Positions 22,493 through 31,953 of a DNA stretch of 64,000 bases are shown here, in pieces. Each line of letters begins with the position of its first letter. Position 1 is the stretch's first letter. Source of the stretch: Clonostachys chloroleuca (Eukaryota; Ascomycota; Sordariomycetes; Hypocreales; Bionectriaceae); NCBI GenBank assembly GCA_037952775.1, contig JBANAY010000003.1, positions 29,326,001 to 29,390,000 on the forward strand, written 5' to 3'. A program made the position numbers and the translations under genes. The notes beneath the pieces are model-generated. The model was not told the DNA's origin, made no database searches, and saw nothing but the letters and a program-made list of their open reading frames with translations.

Positions 22493-24209
22493 ATGCGTGC
22501 CAGTTCAGACAGTGAAGACTCATCCATGCCTTCCAAGCGGGAGTCGCTGAACACGCCGGGAAGCGTTTTCTTCGTCTCCTCAGATGGCCGTGTGCTTAAA
22601 CTGCCAATTCCGAGCAAATCGCCGCGCGATCCGCTGACTTGGAGTGGCTCGAAGCGAGTCCTGGCGTTTTGCGCTTTGCAACTTTACTCCGTGGTTGCCT
22701 GTTTTGAAGTGAATCTCCCGGGCTTACTGATGCGAGCTGTACAAAATGAGTTTGAAAAGGATGTATGTTTCAGCATTGATACTGTGTTGCGTCTGTACTG
22801 ACATGAACACAGGGTATCGAGAGGGCTAGCTTCCAAGCCCTCTCCTCGGCCATGACTCTCTTTACCGGCTTCGGCTACCTCCTAGGAATCCCTCTCTCCA
22901 CTGCAGTCGGACGACGGCCCGTCTTCGTAGGAGCGGCTGCTTTAACCAGTGTGTCAACGCTTTGGGCTGGCTGGGCCCCGAGCTTTTGGCATCTCCTCGC
23001 TTCCCTCTGCTTCCAGGCTTTGGCCGTCGGCGCAGCTGTTGGCATGGTGAGTCTCACTATCACACTACGGCTCGTCAATGATTCTGACCGTATTAGTGCC
23101 TGCTCATCCTAATCGACGCGACGTTCATCCATGAGCGCCCCAACGCCTTGTCCCTGTTCTGGTGTGTTGGATCAGTCTTCATCAAGCTCAGCATCTTGGT
23201 CCTTCCATTTATCGCAGACCTGAACACATGCTGGCGGACTGTATACCAAGTATGGCTTGGTCCGTGCCTCATCGCAGCCGTAGGCCTTCTCCTCTTCGTC
23301 CCAGAGACGTATTTCCTCCGCCCGCCCGTCTCTTTAGATGGCCGGATCCTCGTGCAGAGCAGCTCTGAGAAGGTGGAAGTCTATAAAGACTGGGGCAGGT
23401 ATGAGACAGATACGCCCGAGCGACCTCTGCCAGCTTTACCCGCCTCCAGTCGTTTCTGGTCTCGTCTCAAGATTTCGCGGGCGCCAGGTACAACCTGGAG
23501 CGCGGCTGTTGCTGCCTACATGCAAATGATACTCTGCATCCTCAACCCGCTTACATTCTGGGTCTCTCTTCTTACCGGAATCATTCTCAGTGGAGTCGTC
23601 TTCTTGAACCTCTCTCAGCCCAGCGTTCTTGCACAAAGTACCCAAGACCCCGAGGCAGTCAGTATGTGGCTCGGCGTCGCTGGCATCATTGGGTCCATCT
23701 TGGCGTTTCCTGTCACAGGTCCTCTGGCCAATTGGTGTGCCCGGTACTACTCGCTGCGGAACGGGGGTGTTCGTCACGCTGAAGTCTACCTACCGGCCTT
23801 TGCCATCCCCGTCATGACTGGCTTGGCCAGCGTGTTAATCAACGGCTTTGCCATTGAAAAAGAGTGGAACTCAGGATGGCTCTATACCACCTCCGCCATC
23901 AGTATTCTCAGCTATCTTACAGGAAACGTTGCGTTTGCGATTTGGATCACCGAGGCCTTTCCGCGCTGGGCGGCCGCAGCGTTGGCCGTCCAGCTTTTTA
24001 CAGGCAACATGGTCAGCTTCGGTGTCGCCTCGGCCATCATGCCCTGGACGACATCTCACCAGACTATGCAGCCCACTATGCTCATCAGCATCCTGATCGC
24101 CGTCTTTGGCATTCTGGCAGTTCCCATTGCTTTCTGGGGCAAGAATGTGAGGCAGTACATTCACGGGTGGTCGAGTGATTCGGAGAGGACTGCTCTTCGC
24201 CCACAGTAA
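22493..24209 (+). CDS. major facilitator superfamily transporter
   Basis: Three exons (22493-22762, 22813-23046, 23097-24209) encode 538 aa, intact. A polar N-terminal tail of about 55 residues ends in DPLTWSGSKR, then about twelve hydrophobic helices follow. The MFS loop motif after helix 2 reads GIPLSTAVGRRPVF. A long central cytosolic loop separates the helical halves (VEVYKDWGRYETDTPERPLP). The form is that of the DHA1-like drug:H+ antiporter/polyamine group of fungi with an Asp-Pro-Leu-x-Trp entry motif; the substrate is unknown. Introns are 50 nt each with normal borders. GC content is clearly higher than in the flanks. The upstream repeat array suggests strong or specific control. Confidence 0.88.
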
Positions 24210-24494
24210 TTCTCTTTGTTCTGAAGACGATTTTCAAGTATTACGTCAAGATGTTTCCAATCAAGAGGGAGTAATGACTTGACGTGTATTTCCAACTATG
24301 TCGGGTGGCCAAGACTCATGTGGCCTAAAAATGTTTCCTTCTATCTATTTGGGTTATTTCTTTTTTCTTTTTTTTTCTTCCCTAAATCACATACCTTAGC
24401 GTGCAGCAAGTAAAGTTCCGGTCTGTGGTAGCTAGTTCGAGATGGTCAGCAGAAAGTTCTTTAGACAAGATCCAAAAGGCGGCATGAGTAATAA

Positions 24495-25030
24495 CTAAGG
24501 ATGAAGACTTGTTCCATGGTTCTGCGTATTCATAACTCCATTGCGATGAAGAATCGGGATAGCAGGCGAAAGTCCCCGCGAGTATAATCCCCCAACTTCG
24601 TCATATATAACCCCAATGCCAAAAACACTAATCAGGAAGACAACAACTGGTTCTTTTAAGCAAACTTGCCAGGATACCATGTTCAAAAACATGATAAAGC
24701 CAAACTCATCGACTCCACCTATATTCTGATCAGTTAATCGACAGGCACTGGGCAGACAAGCAGAGTACCGAAAAAGGTAGCATCCAATGCAACGTCACCT
24801 GTTCCTTGTGACTTCTCAATCCACTTGACAAACCTGCCATTGGTAATTCGGCAAGGGTCTGGGGAATCAATCCTGATCCAGACTGTCTGGTCTGTGCATG
24901 AGAAAGAGTGGCTCCCAGTCAGTTCTCACTCAGATTTTCCAACTACTTGACCGTTCCAGCCGGAATAATTAACCCTTCTGTAAAGGTTTCACACACGCCT
25001 TAGCTACGAACAAGAACTCGATTCATTTGC
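24495..25030 (-). pseudogene. unidentified gene fragment with canonical intron
   Basis: The minus strand has two clean blocks. The block from about 24890 to 24769 reads WIRIDSPDPCRITNGRFVKW and on to DATFF. A 50-nt intron (24768-24719, GTACTC...ATTAACTGA...ATAG) leads to 24718-24495, reading DEFGFIMFLNMVSWQVCLKE, then a hydrophobic run and a TAG stop. The frame is kept across the junction, good evidence of real coding. An upstream intron ending GCACAG near 24890 probably joins VAKACVKPLQK, but no start codon is found beyond it. I do not recognise the family. A hydrophobic segment (VVVFLISVFGIGVIY) suggests membrane association. It is convergent with the MFS gene. Confidence 0.45.
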
Positions 25031-25130
25031 TCTACTTTTCACGCAAAGTAATAATGAGTAAACTTTGGGATGCTAGTTGTCGGAAGTAAAAAATGACAAA
25101 TATGGTCTGGTAAACGGATCAAATGTCAAG

Positions 25131-25243
25131 GCCCTACGGTAGGGCTTCACATGATCCCTCGGCAAGGATGCACACAAGATTGATGGTGGGTTGCCGATCA
25201 CACCTCGTACGGCCTCAGAGTCCGGGGTTGATTTTACCCCGGA
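25131..25243. repeat. two perfect hairpins, possible MITE-like remnant
   Basis: GCCCTAC/GTAGGGC around one base at 25131-25145, and TCCGGGGT/ACCCCGGA arms at 25221-25228 and 25236-25243 with a 7-nt loop. They lie 75 bp apart in non-coding DNA. Confidence 0.4.
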
Positions 25244-25658
25244 TTTAAGACCAACCAACCGTAAGATTTCCCCTTACCCCTCACTCAATTGCAACAGCAG
25301 AGGGATATATAACAACTCGAATTGTATTAGTTCTAGGTACTATTGTCTCCATCGCTAAACATTATGCTCAACTTGGATAGCGTGTGACGCTTAGTTGCTG
25401 CCATACCATCGAGATGGCCAGGCACATGGGAATGGGAACGAAAGAAGCATCCCACCGATGGCAGATCTTGCACAATCATAGCAAAAGAGCCGAGGACAAC
25501 GGATGAGTTCATTGGGCCCATGGAATACGAGATCAACTATATATTGTGACCTGCATCTCGAAATCAATGCCCTGGACAACACAACTTTCAAGCAAGTGGC
25601 CCACTAGCTACCTTTTGTCCATCCATCCAACTCATTCAAAGCCTCAATCTCAATCACC

Positions 25659-26174
25659 ATGATGCTCTACCGTGTCATTGTCGCTGCCGGCCTCTTCGTC
25701 ACTGCCCTCGCAGACGGCCCCGCCATCGTGTCGGCCCTTGAGAAAATCACTGGCGATACAAAGTCTCTTAACGACGACGTTTCGTCGTGGAACGGCGGTC
25801 TGCTGGGAACCATCCCCATAGTCACGGGCTCCACGACTCTCCTCGCCTCCATCCACGAGGGTCAAAAGACGGCCGAGGCCTCGGAGCCACTGACACTCCT
25901 CGACGCCATCGGTGTCGCCGTGGCCACGCAGGCCCTCGCCAAGGAGGTCAACACTACCATCTCAACCATTGTCGCCGCCAAGCCCAAGTTTGACCACCTA
26001 CTGCTGAGTCCTGTTATTTTGATCAACCTTGGGCTCGAGAGGAAGGCTACGGTTGGGTTTAGTGATGCCATTATCGAAAAGTTGCCTGTGGAGCAGCAGC
26101 CGCTCGGGGCACAGCTTGTCAAGCCAATTTTGGATTCTTTTGATCTGGCGATTGATGTGTATAATCCATTCTAA
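25659..26174 (+). CDS. HsbA-like secreted protein (cell-wall galactomannoprotein family)
   Basis: Single exon, 171 aa. A short signal peptide (MMLYRVIVAAGLFVTALA) precedes DGPAIVSALEKITGDTKSLN, the start of the hydrophobic-surface-binding HsbA domain. The domain is an all-alpha, cysteine-free region of about 130 residues with the usual pattern of an early aliphatic/Thr helix, a QALAKEVNTTISTIVAAKP helix and a C-terminal Val-Lys-Pro-Ile-Leu helix. HsbA proteins are secreted, bind hydrophobic surfaces and can recruit hydrolases such as cutinases; related galactomannoproteins are wall-bound antigens. A TATATAT about 120 bp upstream (near 25537) may be the core promoter. GC-rich coding sequence in an AT-rich setting, with no breaks. 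Confidence 0.85.
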   Translation: MMLYRVIVAAGLFVTALADGPAIVSALEKITGDTKSLNDDVSSWNGGLLGTIPIVTGSTTLLASIHEGQKTAEASEPLTLLDAIGVAVATQALAKEVNTTISTIVAAKPKFDHLLLSPVILINLGLERKATVGFSDAIIEKLPVEQQPLGAQLVKPILDSFDLAIDVYNPF

Positions 26175-26276
26175 GTAAATTTCAAAGACCAAAATTATTT
26201 ACTACATGAATAAGAGTATCCGTGTTATAATGATGCTGGTTACACTTGTTTAATTGTCTTGAACTAGTCATCACTG

Positions 26277-26660
26277 TCATGAGAAAGTCCTGGCCCAATC
26301 GATGAGCTGAGGACATCGGCTATATCCCTCTTGGCAACATAATAGACGGCTGCACCGGCTTGGAAAAAGATTATAAATTTGGCTCTGAAGTCACATCATG
26401 TATCAATGCTCCGTCGCTGATCAGGGTAGTTGGTGCGTCATTTATAGCATTTCCCTTTGGGCTCGACTCCGGATTAGATTGACCAGATATTGGATAAACT
26501 TCACAGTTCTGCCACCGAAATGTTGATACGTGTTTGCTGAGACTATTTTCCGGGGACAACGTTATTATGTTGAGACGATCGAGTCTAGCGAGACGTAACT
26601 GGCTTTGCAGAGGTTGTTAGATGAATTGCACATGATTTCGAGGGACTTTTGCACCGCATA
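26277..26660 (-). pseudogene. gene 3'-end remnant, unidentified
   Basis: On the minus strand the terminal block (about 26388 to 26277) reads AKFIIFFQAGAAVYYVAKRD then IADVLSSSIGPGLSHDSDD and a stop. It is preceded by a plausible acceptor (GTGACTTCAG). An upstream block (about 26590-26500) reads LNIITLSPENSLSKHVSTFR before a GTTTAT donor. Farther upstream the frame breaks. It resembles the tail of a larger protein whose 5' part is lost. The family was not recognised. Confidence 0.35.
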
Positions 26661-27736
26661 TAGCGAGATTCGAATGATCTAAGTGTGTTAGTGGACAATA
26701 TGTGCTTTCCCGCTCTTGTTGTTTATGTTTGTTCTCGTCATTTGTTCAATTTAATTGGTCATGCAGCGGTGCGAATGTATGTATATGTCGTGATTAGAAG
26801 AGAAATTGTCAGCATAACCCAAACAGCTTATAGGAAACCTTTGTAATATTAAATGATTTCGTATATTTATAGTATAGACATATAGATATTGTCATAAATC
26901 TAATGAAGTGGTAACTTATTATTATTTCAAGTCCTATGATGAAATTCTTAAGCAGCAATAGGGGAGCGTAAGCCAAGTTAGCGAGGCCGTGTTACCCTGC
27001 AAAGATGTACTGGGCAACAAGTCGCAACTTGGCTCCATTTGATGACGTCAATTGCATGCCACAAGCCTGGTTTAAGCACTAGAATAGATTAATAGAATAC
27101 GGTTCGACAACTAAGTGTAGATCAAGTGAACCTCTGACGCGTCTTCGCGTAAACATCTTTAGTATCATGGAGGCGCGCGCGTCGCGTGGTGACGCATTCC
27201 GGGGGAGCGTGTCGTATTTCGATTGGCTGAACTGAAACAGTCCCCGGCCTAGACTCGACCCTTCAATTTTCCGGAACGTCTCATTGGCTAGGTGGAAACC
27301 TATGTTATTTGTATCGAAGGATAACGGAAAGGAATCTATTAAACAGGGAGTTTATTGGTGTTTGGTTTGGTGTCAAGCTTCCCACGCCTTTAGCAAGACT
27401 TCTAAAAGCATTACTTATCTTATTGACTTGCCTATGCCTAGACTTCAATGTGGCAAAGTCAAGGTTTTAAAACAAGAGTTGAAATTTGGGTCTAAAACGT
27501 ATTTTGTTCAAGGAAAAGAAAAGTGCAACAGGCCACGTGTGGGCTGATCTTGGGATACATAAACACCCAAAAACATATCATTGTACTCAATCCATTTCAA
27601 TCTCGTTCATTGACTGACAAGACTTGACTCGCCCAGAATCGCTTATTATCTGAGTGACTGAACCCCACAGCAGGAACAGCTCAAGGCCACTTCGTGTTTG
27701 CGTTCAACTTGACAACCTAACAACCATCTGGCTGCA
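26661..27736. other. AT-rich intergenic, no gene recognised
   Basis: The AT-rich stretch (26680-26960) and a GC-richer patch around 27130-27290 with CGCGCGCGTCGCG hold no supported gene. An 87-codon plus frame at 27284-27547 lacks any likeness or splice context. Confidence 0.4.
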
Positions 27737-28694
27737 ATGTTACCACAATCCCTAGTCAGCGTGTACCAAGAGTACAAAAAAGACACTAATTCCATCGCAA
27801 CATGGCTTGCTTCGACGGTTAAGGAATGCGGATATCCCGCTTCTCTACTCCCCATCGCGCAGACGTGCACGAGGCTGGCCTTCTCTTCGCCAATCAGTGG
27901 GGTTCTATTATCCCGCCGGCACACTTGTACAATTCCGCGTTGAAAGAGGGTCATTGCCAGACACCCTGGCCCGATATGGAGGCATTGATGGATATTTTTG
28001 GAGAAGAGCAATTCTTTGTCGGAGGCACGCCTGACAACACATCCGCCTATGTCAACCGCTTCATGCTGCAAGTTGGCGCTCCTCGGCATCTACCCTTATC
28101 AACCGACACCGTCGTTCTAAGAAGATTGGGGCCGATGACTTTTCCAAAGCCGGTACGAGGTTCCTCACTTCGCGAGCAACATTTCATGGCAGCTTCCGTG
28201 ACCGGTACGTCAACAACGCAAACCAGATGGACTGGACACCACAGTATATCAGTGAGATTCTCAGTCTTGAAAAACATGGCAAGAAGCGAGTGCAATCAGA
28301 AACCGTCCGTGCCTCACCGCACAAGTTGCTTGCAGCTCTTGCCATCACGCTGAACTCAGAGGTCTACGAGCTTTCCTTTCCCTATTTGTTCATGCACCGG
28401 ACGAACTGGACGCTCTTGACTGCCTTCAAGAAGATTTGGGATCCCATACTCCGGGAAAGCTTTGGGCCAGACTATATACAGCAGGAATGGCAGCTGCCGT
28501 TCGCAATTGGCCAGGTGTTGGCTCTGACAGATGGCGTTGATGGCCTGAAGGACGACGAGGGATTGACGTTTGCTGGGTTGTCGCTGGACGCAGCTAACAC
28601 AACCCACGTTGGCAGCGTCTGCATGCATCAAATGTATAGGCTTTGCGGGCGTGACTATGATGTTCCACAAGAGAAACTTGACATGTTGAAATAG
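27737..28694 (+). pseudogene. DUF6604-domain protein, truncated and frameshifted
   Basis: ATG 27737 begins MLPQSLVSVYQEYKKDTNSI, the conserved start of the DUF6604 domain found at the N-terminus of many fungal NLR-like or HET-associated proteins. After KECGYPA the expected low-complexity middle part is missing. The next conserved block (EAGLLFANQWGSIIPPAHLY) appears in another frame from about 27860. A second frameshift near 28078 moves the reading again, after which an open block (FLTSRATFHGSFRDRYVNNA through LDMLK) runs to the stop at 28694. The C-terminal 155 codons are clean. This fits one internal deletion plus a single-base indel. Family function is unknown; its usual fusion partners suggest non-self recognition. 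Confidence 0.65.
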
Positions 28695-29705
28695 CTTGCT
28701 ATGGATTTTGGGGGTGGTTCGGACTCTGATGACTATACAGACGCTGACGATAATGCGTCCGATTGAGAACACCGCCCGATTCTGGGTTCTCGAGATTTAG
28801 CATTTGGTAGAGTAGTTTGAGTTATATCGAGTAGTATCTATTGGAAGTTATTGTATTATTAAAATATTATTTCATACTATAACGCTTTGTTCATAACTTC
28901 TACGCCGTCTCTTCACCAGTCGATAGCTGCGTCCGAGATCATTGCTTGATCAATGCTCATTCCTTAGGACCACTGCCACGAGTGACCAAGCCCCCGATGG
29001 AGACGAAAATGTCCGATATACCCGACTACTCAGCAATTCAATGTAATCAAGCAGTAGAAAGACTCAAATTGCTCATCCTTCTGCGTACTGGCTCCAAGAA
29101 AACAGATATACCGTCGTCCCGGGTATATGCGAGGAGCATGCAGTAGTTTCGAGAATTATGTAACTGGGGTTGCGCCAGGATGTATGATCCCAGTATATGA
29201 CGATTCTAAAGCAGACGTGTTTCGTCCAGTAAGGAAATGGCTCTCTTCCGAAAATAGAGGTCCCGGTTTGATGCTCGTTAATGTGCTGATGATGCAGAGA
29301 TGTTTGCCTAAGAGACGACCATCTCTGGCTCTGATCCGGAGCCACTTGACTTATCAGCAAAGGTTATACAGCACCTTCCAAAACACGGCTCCATTTTAGC
29401 AGTAATTAGAATCAAAAGAGCTACGGATCAGATTTGATCATGGTTGAACAAATAAAATTCGTCGAGTATAAAAAGTTTTTTTACAACTCAGCCTTGGGGA
29501 TCAAGAGTCTACTTCGGCACAACTCGAAGTAGTCTAAGATTGATTGGAACACTCGTTATTGGCACTTTTTCAAAGTCGCTTCCCTCACTGTGTTGTCTTT
29601 CATTGTGTTTAAAGGTTAAGAAGCTTTTTTTTATTAACGCTATCTTCCGAACCCTGATTTCTTCCCACGTGTTTTCCTCCCTTCTTGTCAACCTTGAGTG
29701 CCGCC
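28695..29705. other. intergenic, no gene recognised
   Basis: No supported coding. Short frames at 28946-29399 have no likeness. 28790-28890 is AT-rich. Confidence 0.4.
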
Positions 29706-30042
29706 CTACTTGTTCTTCTCGTTGACGGCATTCTGCTTGAATGACGCCGCCTTGGGCACAAGGAACCGGCACCACTCCAACCCCTGACTCCTCAACGCCG
29801 AGATAGCCTTAGCATCGAGTTCATCCTCGGGCACACGCCCAAGGATATCCTCCCCAAGTGCTCTGGCCAAGGGGCTACTGGTACTCGCTGGGTTGGTTGG
29901 TAACTGAAAAGATTCGCGCTGGGTTGAATTGTTTGGATTGGCGTGATAGAAGACAAGTGTACGAAGGAAGCTATGTGAAGAGGGCAGCTTTAGTAATTAT
30001 TCGACGCCCAGCTCGTCCTGACAGCAAGTGAGGCATCGGCAT
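29706..30042 (-). pseudogene. small gene with one frameshift, possible mitochondrial presequence
   Basis: The minus strand from ATG 30042 reads MPMPHLLSGRAGRRIITKAA, Arg-rich, acid-free and amphipathic like a mitochondrial targeting sequence. It then hits TAG within 25 codons. Shifting one base near 29985 opens a run with no stop for about 90 codons to TAG at 29706-29708: SFLRTLVFYHANPNNSTQRE, then LARALGEDILGRVPEDELDA and WCRFLVPKAASFKQNA, ending NEKNK. Composition is convincingly coding. A single indel explains the break, so sequencing error or recent pseudogene are both possible. The block lacks its own Met and is easily missed. The family is not recognised; if intact it would be about 112 aa. 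Confidence 0.5.
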
Positions 30043-30337
30043 GAAGGTTTATAGAATTCTCTGCTGTATAACCCTAGCCTTGGGTTTTTAGCAAAGCTTT
30101 CTTATTATTATTAACCTTTCGCATTCATTGTGTTAAGTTGTTGGGTCTGACATCTTCATTTGCTTTAACTTTCTATCAAAACTCTCCCCGGTTCAAAGTC
30201 GCTTAGTCTGAGTATACCATTGGTCCTTTGTGTTTTGTTTTCATTATCGATCTAAAAACCTGCTCACTCCATCTCGCTTGTGTATAAGAGCCCAACGTCA
30301 GTTCGACCGTGGTTGACCTCGATCGCAGGACTCGATT

Positions 30338-30820
30338 TCACATAAGTAGAGATCGTCTTCCTTTCTTCCCTTTACTCTTCCCCAAACCCTTTGGCTTCTT
30401 CTTTTCGTTTGGCTTCGGCTTCGGCTTCGGATTCTTCTTCTCTCTCGCCTTCTTCTCCTGCAATGCCTTCTCCTGTTTGTAACATTTCGGGCCCTTGCCA
30501 TAGCATGGACCGTCGCTCTTTGTGGCCTTGACAGCGCCCTTTAGAACACCCTTGAGGGCGTGCATTAAAAACCGCTTGTTAACCCGGGCTAGATCGGATC
30601 GGGTCTGCAGAGCATCTCTAGCTCGGGCTGCCACCTCATCATCTTCGAGAGAGCGCTGGCTGAAAGAACGCTTATCGTATCCTGCGCTGTAGGTGTCGGA
30701 TCCGTCCCAAATGTCACGGGCCTGGACGGCGACATTTTCGGCTTGCGGGGTTGCTGCCATGGCGTTATGAGCCATCATCAGCACGGCAACGCTAATGGCG
30801 CGATGCGCGATAGAAATCAT
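30338..30820 (-). CDS. small secreted cationic precursor with Kex2-type sites
   Basis: 160 aa from the first true ATG at 30820 (upstream codons in frame lack ATG). A signal peptide is clear: MISIAHRAISVAVLMMAHNA then MA. The pro-region is acidic to neutral with Lys-Arg at residues 50-51 (GYDKRSF) and 82-83 (VNKRFLM). Directly after the second KR comes FLMHALKGVLKGAVKAT, which can form a cationic amphipathic helix like an antimicrobial peptide. It is followed by a two-cysteine loop (Cys 106 and 113) and a Lys/Pro-rich tail (KKNPKPKPKPNEKKKPKG) ending in Arg-Arg. No known family is recognised. Secretion and dibasic processing are inference. An effector or antimicrobial role is a hypothesis; a chance lysine-rich wall protein is the alternative. 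Confidence 0.65.
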   Translation of the reverse strand: MISIAHRAISVAVLMMAHNAMAATPQAENVAVQARDIWDGSDTYSAGYDKRSFSQRSLEDDEVAARARDALQTRSDLARVNKRFLMHALKGVLKGAVKATKSDGPCYGKGPKCYKQEKALQEKKAREKKNPKPKPKPNEKKKPKGLGKSKGKKGRRSLLM

Positions 30821-31953
30821 AATGAGAAAAGAATGGTAGTGGTGTGTTTTAGCCAATGTCAGAGAGGGGTCAGATTATGCAACAAATAGGTGCACAGTGA
30901 TGTAAATTCAAGTCAAATTAGAGACTATCTTTGTTGGCTCTGGAATCTGAGGCTTGGAGATGGTGGTAAACTAATGAAACGGATAATGAGACTTGGATAA
31001 TGAAATGTGTCCCAATATATAGCCACAGAAAGAGCAGGTTAGTTTTCAACATACCAACGTCTGGGCCGTCGCAAATCTATTTTTGTTGAAACCAACGTAG
31101 GAATGGCCTTTCAGACCAACGAATCTTACTCACAAAAAGTTCCTGCAGGAAGGAATGGTAGAAATCGATGGCATCAATCGATGGCGCTTGATCTGCAGGT
31201 GCTCGATCGGGCCAACTTCCCGGTGCATTAGTTGGGAGGAACCGCCCGAACCGGCAAAAGAATGGTTGGGGGGCGTATCTCAAGTTTCAATTACGTGAGA
31301 ATATGTAGGTAGTCACAGTTGGTTTTGCCTTCTTATGCGTGACTTGCATTTGACCCCAAATTAGACTGACCTGCGTATGCGGCATGGCTAAAGTAGTATC
31401 ATATTGCGAAACTGTTGGCAGTAACGGATTAGGCGGATTTTCTCCAGTTATGTACCTGCATAGCCTCATCTAGAATTAGTAAGATTGATTCTAGTGAGAT
31501 TAAACGCCTGGAAGCAGGGCGTGTTGGTTGGTTGATGGGCCTTTGAAGAGCATGAACTTTTGAAGTCATGCACACTACCGCCCTGAAAAAGCACTCTGCA
31601 CTTAATAATAGTAACTAACATTCAATAGCTTTTCCCAATCTCTTGAAGGAGGTTAGTCAAAGCAGATGAATGTGCCCATCTCAAAAGTATGATCACAAGG
31701 CGCTTTACATGTGTGGGAAGTAATTGAAGTATGATCATTTCTCAGACTTATTTTGGGGCGTAATTGTACAATTTCTAGCTAATACTCCTGATAGCAAACT
31801 CGTGTCCATATCAAAGTCCATTATTAACCACATAAAACCTTTCATATTCGGTATGCCAATACCCTCCAATATGATTGCAAAATCATCGTTATGAGGATCT
31901 CCAAAAACAGCTATAAAACCACACTACTCGAATAGTTGTACAAGTCGATTGGC
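30821..31953. other. intergenic
   Basis: Mostly AT-rich. On the minus strand, 31469-31370 (MRLCRYITGENPPNPLLPTV) and 31200-31080 (AIDFYHSFLQELF before a GTGAGTAAG) look weakly coding and could be exons of a lost gene, but I cannot join them. 31560-31920 holds nothing visible. Confidence 0.3.

Noticed and set aside
27284..27547. 87-codon plus-strand ORF
   Set aside because: No likeness to any family, no promoter or splice evidence.
31077..31469. Two weakly coding minus-strand pieces
   Set aside because: They could be exons of a lost gene but cannot be joined in frame by canonical splice sites; too weak to call.
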